Notes under the pieces: model-generated
What the model was told of the DNA's origin: nothing
Seen by the model: only the letters and a program-made list of their open reading frames with translations
Database searches by the model: none
Shown here: positions 47,201 through 59,200 of the stretch, in pieces
How positions within the stretch are numbered: position 1 is the stretch's first letter
How the letters are laid out: each line of letters begins with the position of its first letter
Translations under genes and position numbers: made by a program
Origin: Owenia fusiformis
Taxonomy: Eukaryota; Annelida; Polychaeta; Sabellida; Oweniidae
DNA: 64,000 nt
Direction of reading: 5' to 3'
NCBI GenBank assembly: GCA_903813345.2
Contig: CAIIXF020000006.1
Coordinates: forward strand, 35,936,436 to 36,000,435

Positions 47201-50200
47201 ATAACAATGTGTCATCACTTCTAGTGGTGAAATAAAAATGACCAGCTAGCCCCCTTAACTAATTTCTTTTCGTTTTCATTTATTGATATCTGGTTGTAAT
47301 TGCATGTACAACTTAAACTGGATACCACACAGTTCGGTAGATTATTCATCGGGGAAATATGCAACTTACTTATTTGGAACTTCCATACTCCCTTAAACCA
47401 TACAAAAATGTGGTTTAAATGCCAGCTGTAAGTCAATTCAGATTGAATTAATCTTTTCACCATGTAACTTCTGCAACAAAGGAGTTGTGGCTTATAATAC
47501 AAATCTATCGAGTCACTCTTCTTGATATCTAACACTGAATCATACAGTACGAGTTGAGTGATCAATGATATTTTACCAGCTAACCTCCTTAATGGTCTGT
47601 TCGTAGGAACTGCTGTTTCACGATCTCTATCCAATGGCTGATACATATAACCAATGTGTCTCTCAGAGTTAACATTGATCAAGAAACCTTCACCGGCTAC
47701 TGAATGCCGTGGTCACATTTCCATACATGTAACTACTGTGGTCGGACAACCAGGAACGCATGGCGTATGTGCTACTATATGTCGTATAGGAATGAGACTA
47801 AAATCACCACCATCTAACTCCCTTAAATTGTTTCAGATTTGATCCAATGTTTCACAATCGCCATTCTATGGACCATACATGTAACTACTGTGGTCGGACA
47901 ACCAAGAACGCACGGCTTATGTGCTACTATATGTCGTATAGGAATGAGACTAAAATCACCACCAGCTAACTCCCTTAAATTGTTTCAGATTTGATCCAAT
48001 GTTTCACAATCGTCATTCTATGGATCATACATGTAACTACTGTGGTCGGACAACCAAGAACGCACGGCTTATGTGCTACTATATGTCGTATAGGAATGAG
48101 ACTAAAATCACCACCAGCTAACTCCCTTAAATTGTTTCAGATTTGATCCAATGTATCACAATCGCCATTCTATGGACCATGCATGTAACTACTGTGGTCG
48201 GACAACCAAGAACGCACGGCTTATGTGCTACTATATGTCGTATAGGAATGAGACTAAAATCACCACCAGCTAACTCCCTTAAATTGTTTCAGATTTGATC
48301 CAATGTTTCACATTCGTCATTCTATGGATCATACATGCACCTTTTGTGGTTGGACAACCAGGGACGCATGGCTTATGTGATACTATGTCGTATAGAAATA
48401 TGAGACTAAAATCACCACCAGCTAACTCCCTTAAATTGTTTCAGATTTGATCCAATGTTTCACAATCGTTATTCTATGGATCATACATGTAACTACTGTG
48501 GTCGGACAACCAGGGACGCATGGCTTATGTGCCACTATGTCGTATAGAGATATGAGACTAAAGCAACAGAACAACCACCATTGTCAGATGCTTGAGAACA
48601 TACAGCATGAGATTATGTACACTGACAAAAATGAGAGGCACAGAAAACATAATCAAATTATGAAGTAAGTGAAAATTACCTTAACCTGTAATCTGAACCC
48701 ACTGCGAGAGAGGCAAAATAATATTATGAAAATCCCTTTGGACCAACCTTTTAAAGCGTTGGACCACCATGTTGTCCGACAACAACAAAGGAAATCCAAA
48801 AGCCCATTTTAATATAGGCCATAAGTCACCTTACATATTATGGTTCCTGAATGTTAATCCTCTGAAGTACCTTAATCTATTTTTCATTTAAAAAATCATA
48901 ATTTCAGTCTACTAAGTGGAAATGTATACAGGGAAAACATTTTATGTTAAGGCATAAAGTCAAGTGCTTTAAAGGCAACCCACTCACTTGCGAATTCAAG
49001 TAAAGCCTCAGTCACATTTGCTCTACGGCGGTCGTAGCTTCACATAATTGATATAGAAAATCTATATCGTACTGCTTATCCCTATACAGTGTAGTATTTA
49101 GTGCTGCATATTTCTCTCCATTTTGGGAAGATACGTCCGCAGTACGGTTGCCGTAGATCAAATCTGACTGGCGCATGAGGAACAATTTAATGTCGGAATA
49201 TTTGATGGAGACCTTTAAAAATGTTCCGTATGTCTATCAAAATTTCAGTGTCCTACTTGGGCTAGAGACAAAGATGAACATGTTACTTGACGAGGGAGTT
49301 CACCAGGTTGTTTTCAGACCTCCTCCTGAAGTTGGCACCTTTGTAGAAATGGATGATATGCCTGTTTTACATGGTAAGATTAATTTGGTGAGGCATATGA
49401 ATCGTTTGGACAAGGTGATACGTCAGTATGTACAGACAGATTTCACAAGGGGACAATAGTTAAAGGGGCAACAAGGACTGTAGAGAAAAAATTCAAAAAT
49501 TTATATTTTTTCTACAGCTATCAGGTCAATATTTGGCTTAACATCTTCTTTGACATACCTATTTTCTTAAAATATATGGATAAACTATCAATTTTAGCAT
49601 TAGGAAGTGTAAATTCAATTCAAAGCTTCTATAGAGGGAGTCCCACTTATAGATTTTTAAGATCCAACACATTTCAAGAGGAATATCAGCTGAAATAATG
49701 TTCATCCAGGGGGTTTCTTTGCAGATAATGAAAATATATGTTAGTCTTGATGAAATATCCAAACTTAAGTATATTTTGACACTGGTCGATGATCGTTGAA
49801 TGGCCCCCCTGTACTAGTTGTTGCACCTTTAAGTACATTTGGTTTGCCCACATCCATAAGGGAATGACTTTACATTTGAAAATCAATTTCAATTCAACTA
49901 CTCATTTTCAGGAGTGGAATGGGTAGATCTGATATAAAGTTTTGTTACTTGTCCCCAACTGTGTCAATATTTAGATCATGTTAACAGGTGCGTTTGAAGG
50001 ACATGATTTCAAAAGTTAGACATGGTCATGACATAATCAGACAACACAAGGGGCAAATAGAATTAACAACTTTAACTGTGGATTCACTTTCCATATTTTC
50101 AGATTGTTCTGCGTTGCTGAAGTTTGGGTTGACTACAAGTGGAGTGTACGCAGTAACGACCCCTACTGGACACATCATCAATGTCTACTGTGATATGGAC

Positions 50201-53200
50201 ACCAAGGATGGCGGATGGATAGTCATCCAGCGACGACTAAACGCCAAAGTCAGCTTCGACAGAAACTGGGACGAGTATAGAAATGGGTTCGGTGATTTGC
50301 ATACAAGTTTCTGGATGGGAAACGAGTACATTCATCTGTTCACGAGCAACAAAACTCAAAGAGTCAGGTTTGACATGTGGGATTGGGAAGGCAATACCGC
50401 ATATGCGGAATACGACAATTTCAAGGTTGATTCTGAAATGGAAAGTTATCGGATTCATATATCTGGTTACAAAGGCGATGCTGGTGACGCAATCAACCAT
50501 TACCATGACGATATAGGATTCAGCACGGCTGATAAGGATAATGATAACTGGTATGGGAATTGTGGAAAACGAGACAAGGCTGGTTGGTGGTTCAGAGACT
50601 GTAGTTATGCATCACCGAACGGACGCTACCACGACCTTGAAGACCCTAGAGGATATCACCAAACAAGCTTTGAGGATGGCATCATTTGGTACCATTGGAA
50701 ACCTGACTACACATATTCACTCAAACGCATAGAGATAAAAATGCGGCCGAGTGAATAATTGTGGATCTTTATTTAAAAAATGATGCTGGATTTCTAAATG
50801 TGCCATTTTAATGAATATGCTTAACTATATAACAATGACTATTCATTTGTCTGCATAATTAGAGAAACAACTAGCCATTAATCTCACGGGTGAAAAATGG
50901 AAAATAAATATTTTATTGTATTTACAAATATGAAAAAGCATAATAAAATCTCTGAAAAGTTAATAATAAATGAGTAAGAATATCAGTAAAGTGAAAAGTG
51001 TAAAGCAAAACTCATACAATTGTAAATTCAAAACCTCATATCGTGTAAATGAAAACTGTTTAGTAAAACCCATATCAGTGAAATACAGTTCACAAAAGAG
51101 ATAATCTTTATCACTACATGCATTTTATAGCACTCAGTGTTTTCGTGTTGTAGCCTTACTCTTTCAATCGCAAGGGAAAAAGATGGTGCAAGGCATGACA
51201 ATTTTGCACATAATTTTACCTTCACATTAATTGTTCCTCTGAAGATGGTGACAAAGTCTGAACCATCCAAGCATGTATTACACGGGTCACTGACATGGAT
51301 TCTATCTGCCTGAAATTAGAGAAATCGATGACTTGTTTATATGCAGATAACATTTTTACATATAACTGGTTTATGTTGTTAACGAAGAGGGATCTCCCTT
51401 GAGAGTGTACTGGGTACCGAGCAAAGATTCCCCCTTGAGAATTGAACAGGCAAAAACGGGGTAAGCACCTTACAGATGGCCCTATCTTCAAAAGATGTGG
51501 CATATATGGACAAAAGTTCAACATTTTCAAGATTTTCGGCCACTCACACAAAAAGGAAAATATATAACTTGCCCGAAGCCAGGTTTTACCAGGAGGGGGA
51601 GCTTTTTTCCAGGAGAGGGAGCCTTTTCACAATTTTGGCTAAAAATCATGCTCCCCCCCCTACTACGGGCCTGTATAATATACATGACATGCCTGATGAA
51701 TGAGTATTAAGCTTTGATATGTAAAATATAGACAATGTTCAATTGCTGGTCATCGATTAATATAACAATATACTTTTAGAGTAGTTTGATTTTAGAAAAT
51801 ATATATACTATTAGTAGTAGATTTTTAAAGGTCACCTGGCTATATGACTGCATTCTTGAAGATGTGTTGACAGTGTCCCCAAATAGACAATATTGTGGGG
51901 TACATCTACCTACAATACCTGCTACCACTGGCCCAGTGTGCATTCCTACAAATAAGGAATTATGGTTTACAGTAAAATATCTCAAGCGGAATACCTCTGT
52001 AAGGAATAAGGAGAATGTACCAAAATCGTTTCACTTATTATTTATGCATGTTTAACTGTACGAGTAATTTAGTTTTGCTTTTTCCAAGATAGTCACAATA
52101 TTGCCTAAACAGAGTGTGTATACAATCAATTTTATCTTCGCTTTCCACTAGGTGTACGACCCTTTCAGGTGGACACAACTAATGTTTTGTCAGTGGTTGA
52201 AATGTACAAGATTATACTGTGTTGATTAAATGTTTATTTTTAATTCATTCCTTAGTGGGTTCACTCCATTAAACTCTCGCAAGATAAGAAATGATTGTGT
52301 TTTTTATTATAATAGATGGATGGTAGCCTTGCTTGAACTGCCATCTATTAAGTAAAACTGAACGTATTTCCATTTCCATAACGTTTTCAACGGGCAAGAT
52401 TATAAAATATATTAATTTAATTTTGAAATCTATACCTATTTTTAAATTGAGCGATTCGTTGATCCCTGAAGGGTCGGTAATTGTTTTAACTTGGTCCACT
52501 AGTTCCAGCGCGAGGGATGCTACATTTGGTGCATGACGTGGGTTGTGATCTGGAACACCACCAGCTACCATATAACATGCATCCCCGAGTGTTTCCACCT
52601 GAATCACATAGGGTAAGTCCACTTAATTAACAACTGTTTCTTTCAGGAAATTTTTGCAAATAATGCACATGAGATTCAACAACATTTACTGGAAATATTA
52701 AGCACATTCGTACTCTAAACTGCATTCATTTTAATTTCATATTCACACTTAAATAAGGTAACAGATAATTTCTTGGGGCCAATCTAATTTTTCAGATAGT
52801 AAGTGAATTACACTTCTTATTTTTTTTAAACACATTTTTAGATTAGCGAATAGAGAACCTGTTGCCCTCTTTTCCTCTAGATTCGTCAGATATTTATGCC
52901 CACTTACATTCTAAGCACATATGCAATTTTGTTTCAAGAACATTTTAATCTGAGTACAATAACTTATTACCTATTACGCAACACAAAATCAACCGCTATT
53001 TTGAAAAAAGTAATTTGAAAAATGTTTGCTAATTTCGATCATGCACTTGACAATATTCTCAGAGAAATTAATGTGTACATTCCCTCTTTATGTTACAGAT
53101 ATAGATATGGCAGTGTGACATATCAAATGTAAATATCTTGATAACGTCAATTTATCACTCTCATTTACAAGGTTATAAAAACAATTATATTGTACTCTAA

Positions 53201-56200
53201 GGATGGGATGTCTAGTAGGAGGTGTGGCTTTTTTCAGTAATATAGGTGAATAACATCCGGTCTGGAATGCACGATTGTGACATTGAAACATCAGAGTTGA
53301 TCATGATGCACATACAGATATATGATATTAAATTAACATAAGTACTAATTCCAAAGAATGATAAGATCAAGGCAAATTACATACATCTAGCACAGCAAGA
53401 AACATCTAAGAATACTACCAGTTATAAGGAAAGCAAACACCAGTATCCCAAACTATGATTTAATATACAAATGTACAATTTTAAGAACTCTATTCTTAAC
53501 ATTCAAGAATCATTATGCACACGACTCTGAGACATTTATTTCAAACTAACCTTTAAAATATTACCTCATATTTTTAATTATTTTCAAATATGGACAATGA
53601 CATTTAAAATGTATACATGTATATGTCATGCTTGGTCTATTTGAATCTTACCTTGAAAACATCAAACTTTTCAACAATGTTGTCAAATAGTGTAATGATA
53701 GAGTTAATGCATTGGATGATGTCGAGCGCTGATACCTTCTCACATATATCATTGAAGCCTATTAGGAAACTGAACATAATGGTTACCTCATCAAAGACCT
53801 GAAAATATATCAATCTGTTCTAAATTATTGGGATCAATTGCTTAATTACAAGTCACAACTATGAATATTTAGTCCATAGCTGTGTATCAAAATATTGGGA
53901 TCAATTGCTTAATTACAAATCACAACTATGAATATTTAATCCATAGCTGTGTATCAAATTATTGGGATCAATTGCTTAATTACAAGTCACAACTATGAAT
54001 ATTTAGTCCATAGCTGTGTATCAAATTATTGGGATCAATTGCTTAATTACAAGTCACAACTATGAATATTTAGTCTATAGCTGTGTATCAAATTATTGGG
54101 ATCAATTGCTTAATTACAAGTCACAACTATGAATATTTAGTCCATAGCTGTGTATCAAATTATTGGGATCAATTGCTTAATTATAAGTCACAACTATGAA
54201 TATTTAGTCCATAGCTGTGTATCAAATTATTGGGATCAATTGCTTAATTACAAGTCACAACTATGAATATTTAGTCCATAGCTGTGTATCAACTTATTGG
54301 GATCAATTGCTTAATTACAAGTCACACTATGAATCAATAAACAAGAAATGGTGCTGTATATGTGTATTCGTCAATAGACTGTTATTGTATGCTTATTTGT
54401 TTTATATGTTGATAAAAGTTCTTTCATTACGCACTGTTGAATACGATTTTTATCATTATTACTTTTTTATTCATTTGACATTTGAAAGCATTTGCATTTA
54501 CATTATGCAATGTTGCTTCGTCGAATTGATAACAATCATTTTAGAATTTCTTTGCATCATTTTTGACATCTAAACACACACTAATAAAGTCAAGTTCCAA
54601 TAATGTCCACCCTTTCTTTTCTGCCTATCTGTCTATCAATATTACAATGGACTCGTAGATTTGCTTTAAATCCTTTATTAATAATTCTGTACTGATATAA
54701 AAGAAAGATTTGAAAGAGAAGAGATATTGAAATAGAAGTTAGAACCCCACTGAGAAAAAACCTCATGAGATGATCACGGAAAGGTGTGACTACTATTACT
54801 TTACTACTATTACTTGCTTTACAGAAAGTTGAAGCTTTTATCACAGGTTTAATAGTATGACATGGAAATTGCAATTGATTAAGTGTAAAATTGATCAACA
54901 GATTTCTCAGATTGCCCCTTTTGTACATGTATGACTTCAAGCTATTTTTGGTAGACAATTGATCTTAATGCAAACACCTAAATGGTCTCTATTATAAAAC
55001 TCTTTTTTCAAAATGGCATAATTATCTAAAACATCATAGCTCTTCAAAAAGGAGGAAATATGAATATTTTTTCTCCCCGAGTTCATAAAAGCCAGGAAGC
55101 TTTTAGCAGTAACATCTGGAACCTAGCATGCAATCAGATTGCTCAACCCCTTAGAATAAAATTATGAAACGATTATTAGCTATAAATAAATAAAATTGTT
55201 CCCCATAATTTCCATGAAGTTAACTTCAGGAGGACTTAATAGATCACAATGATCAGTTATAGACACAGATGAACTGACATCAAAAAGGGACATATACATA
55301 TACCTATTAACTATGGAATCAAAGATGGTTACTGTGTTCAACGTCAGTTTAATAACCCAATTTGGAGTCTAACATGACCCCATGTTATGGACCGTTTTCA
55401 AAGACAATTTAAGTTTTTTTATAACTAACCTGACTCGTATGAGTCCAGTTTATACCAATGGAGCAAACTTCTACTTGCCCCATCGAGCCCCATCTTGCCC
55501 AATCGAATCCAAACTTGCCCCATCGAGTCCCATGGGACCTTGGTGACGTTGTCCCATCAAGTCTCATCGTGCCCCATGGAGTCCCATCAAATCCCACCAT
55601 ACCCCATTGGTGTGTGTTGGGCTTCACACAACACTTCATGTTATTGAAAATCCCACGATACCCCATGGAAAGAATGAACATTTGCCCTATCGAATCATCT
55701 CGCATCCAACGTGCGACCTCATGGGACCTAATAGAACTCCAAGGGAGAAGGTGGGGCTAAATCCACGAGGTCCCACGCATAAGTCTATGGCCCATATGAC
55801 CCAACTTGCCCCATTGGTGTGTGTTGAGCTAAGCCATAGACAGTTTTCAAAGAAAATCAGAAGTTGTTTCATAATCTAATTCGTACTCATGTGAATCTAT
55901 GCAACGGGCAGTTTCAAAGACAATTAAAGTTGTTTCGATAACTAACGTTGACTCACATGGACAGTAATGGACAGATTTCAAAATCAATCAGAAGTTGTTT
56001 CCTAACCTAACCTAAACTGAACCATATGATTGAAGTGACGGGTGGACCGAAGTTTGCTCGCCATTGCCTAATAAACAATAATTTGTACATTCTTTGTTAC
56101 ATTATCTTACATAAGTATCGTTGTCTAAACTGAATGTAGTTGTCTTGCATTTTAGCAATCGTTAAGGTACAAACTATGGAGAGGTCCAGGTTATTACTAT

Positions 56201-59200
56201 TTCAATGCGGGTCTGATAGGTAAAATGCAATTATTTGAGGAGGGATTCTTTCAATATCACTAATATTCCCATTTTGTTCTCACCCAGAAGTAATGTTATT
56301 GTGGTATGATAAAGAATTGTTTGCCTACAACACCTACAGGTGAACATGGTTAAAATCATGAAATCAAAAATTACTTTAGTGCCTGAAAATCACTGAAAAT
56401 ACCATGTGGCACCTGCATAGAAGACACTGTGTCAACATTTGGTCAAATTATGAAGAATGTTTTTCATTAAGTAGTTAATTTCCTCATAATTTCCCCTCTC
56501 AGTAATTGAAAAGTTTTATACAATTAGCGGTGTGCGTGAATTAATGGGATCCTGGGGAATACAGGAATTCGAAGGTGCAATAACCTCAGGGGTAAGTGAA
56601 CAGAGTAATACATAGTTTAGTATAATTCGTATATTCTATCAGTACCTCACATGTATTGATGGGGTCTTCTCCATTCTTAAGACGTATAGCAATGCTCTTG
56701 GGTATCATTGAATAGAGCAGGGTATCACCACGTTTCCGCCATTCATCCAGTTTGAGCAAATTATCTTGGATCTGGGTACTCTTATCTACTTGCTGGAAAT
56801 ATGCAAATATATACGAGTATATAATGGTTGTCCAAAAAATGAACCCGTGCAACAACGTCAAATGAACGTGCAACAAGTTATATCTCAGTATTAATTAGAT
56901 TAGCCTCACGTTTTTTAGAGGAAAGTATCATAAAGGTACCAACAGACATGCCTGATTAATGGAGGTAGTGCTCATTCCATGCTGAACGGTTATGGATAAC
57001 TGTAGCCAACCAAAAGTTGAAGTTGTTCACTGCTCTATCCAGCATCAAGATGTCGTTCTCTTTATTTCAACGAAAAGTAAAGTTGTATCTAAATATTTTG
57101 AGCTGTAACAACTTCAATTTCATCATTGAGCACACCATCCATTAACCAGGCGTTTAGGTGAAGGTGAAGGTGAAAGACAGGAACAAATATTGCAACCATC
57201 ATTGGAGAATCTATATATGTTAATGTATTTTAATTTGCACAAAGGGAACTTTTCAAAATAGGAAAAGCAATCAACTGTATTGATGAGAGATTGACACTCC
57301 TGTTTGTTTGATTACATCCCAAGGGGACTTCAACTAAACCATGGATCAACAAACTTCTGTATCAAGGCCCAAATGCATGATCAAAAGCATGATCCAATTT
57401 GAAGCCAGTAATGGACTAATCATTCCACGCAATGGGATACCGGGATTGGAATACAAAATAAGTAAAGAGAATAATGTCTTCCTGACATCGGTGATTTAGT
57501 ATTCCTATAAAATACTTGTCTATAGTAGAATCACTGCTGAAATCAGGTAATCTCCATCTGGTGAAGTAATTCAGATTTCTACAAATTTGAATAATGAACA
57601 GGCTCTTCCAATTCATTTTCATAGGTGGTTGTTAAGAGTGGAGGAGGGGGAGGGGTGAAGATCAGATATGTACCACTCAGAAATTCATAGAACTATTTTT
57701 GATAAGGAGGCATCGAACTTGATGAAGGGGAGGGTAAACCCTTTTAATAGAGACACATCAAAGAACAAATGACTCTCTGACTATAGGTAAATTCATGATT
57801 AGGATGTTGTTTGATGTATTTAGCATACTCTATGGAGAGCTATTGAAGAGAGTCCCACGCTGTGTTATACTTCACCCCAAAAAGAATTGGCATATACTTT
57901 TTGATTCTAAGTTAAAACAGAAAAATTATTATTTGAACAAATGGGCCGTTTGAGAAGATAAAAAGTCGAAAACAGACAAACATTTTTCTAACGAATGTCC
58001 ATTTCCCCTAATTTGTCAAGTACGAGGTCAGTACCCTTTAAGATTAAAGCTTAATTAAGATAAAGCAGGACAAATCGTTAAATTATAGTATGGACACTTA
58101 CTTTCTCAATAGAGTACTCAAGTCTTGAAGCATGTTGCCAGCCTGCTAAGACCATTTCCCTGCTACCATCATGCATATTCAGATCATTAATGTACAAACC
58201 TTTGGTCTCCATTTCCTCCAAGTCTCCCAATCTGGAAAATTAGACATTTTAATTACAATTGTCATAATTTACACATATTTAGTAATATATTTTGTTGGAG
58301 AGCTTTGTGCATTATACATGCTACCGCTAGATACTAGATGTTTTTGTAATTTCTTGTGGTCTTCAAAATGATCAACTGAACATGTACTATTGAAACCCTT
58401 TTCAGTCTAACATCTGAGTGGCCACTATTTCAATGTTTATCCTATTATGACTAAATAATTAGTATCTAACTGATTTGATGGCATGGCGGACTTGACCAGA
58501 ACATTTCTGCGCTGAAAATGTCATTTTCATGCTTTTTCATATGCTACACCTGTTCAGTTTGATTAAATCTTTGTCATTGATTTTAAGATATTTATAAGGT
58601 TTTAGTGATTCTATAATGACATTATATCGTGAGCTATTTTTACAACGCATAACATAGTAATATTTTGAAGGTCAAATGAAAATAAAAATGGAGGCGACTA
58701 CAAAATTAATGACAAAATATTCAAATTCAAGACCCATTGAGTTCACACAACTATTGGTTGTACAAATTAAAATTTCTTAAGGGATTTCTGACAGAAAATA
58801 CAATATCCTATGCTTTTCTGATTGGCTATCATTTTTATCCACTCATGCTTATTGGCCATCCATCTCCTCTCATGAATGAAAATTCATTTGTTTCATTTTG
58901 TGTTCTAGCCACATTGGATGTCGAATATGCAACAAACATGAAATATCCTTTATCTTATGTAAGTTGTTTGTAACAGAAGACGAGGCGACTGACCGATAAA
59001 AGATGTTAACCTATATACAACCTTATGTACATGTTTACTAGCATAACGGTAAAACATAATTAGCTATGGTCACGAACTCATTCATTTTATCAACAATCCT
59101 TTTATGTTGTCACATAGCCCTTAATATTCAATTAACCCGTCCCTACTATAGATTAGTTTAGTAACTGTTCTTTAATTAAAATATATTCATCCAAAACATC

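Larger units (their letters stand above)
41117..49987. other. Large guanylate cyclase intron, left part
   Basis: No exon of the guanylate cyclase was found here. It contains MITEs (42298, 42601, 42985), the 152-bp tandem array (47725-48570) and a MITE next to an unexplained open frame (49006-49459). Upstream exons of the plus-strand fibrinogen gene should be here if that gene is spliced, but none could be assigned with a compatible phase. Confidence 0.5.

Noticed and set aside
47221-47682. 153-codon open frame on the minus strand
   Set aside because: No recognisable domain or motif; AT-rich composition, and it lies beside a tandem array. Probably chance or antisense of a decayed transposon.
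48560-48665. Lys/Gln/His-rich frame ending at a GTAAGTG donor, as a fibrinogen-gene exon
   Set aside because: The phase at the donor does not join the fibrinogen exon without an immediate stop.
55409-55879. Several overlapping open frames on both strands
   Set aside because: All derive from the degenerate CCCATCGA-type repeat; open frames on both strands are a property of the repeat.
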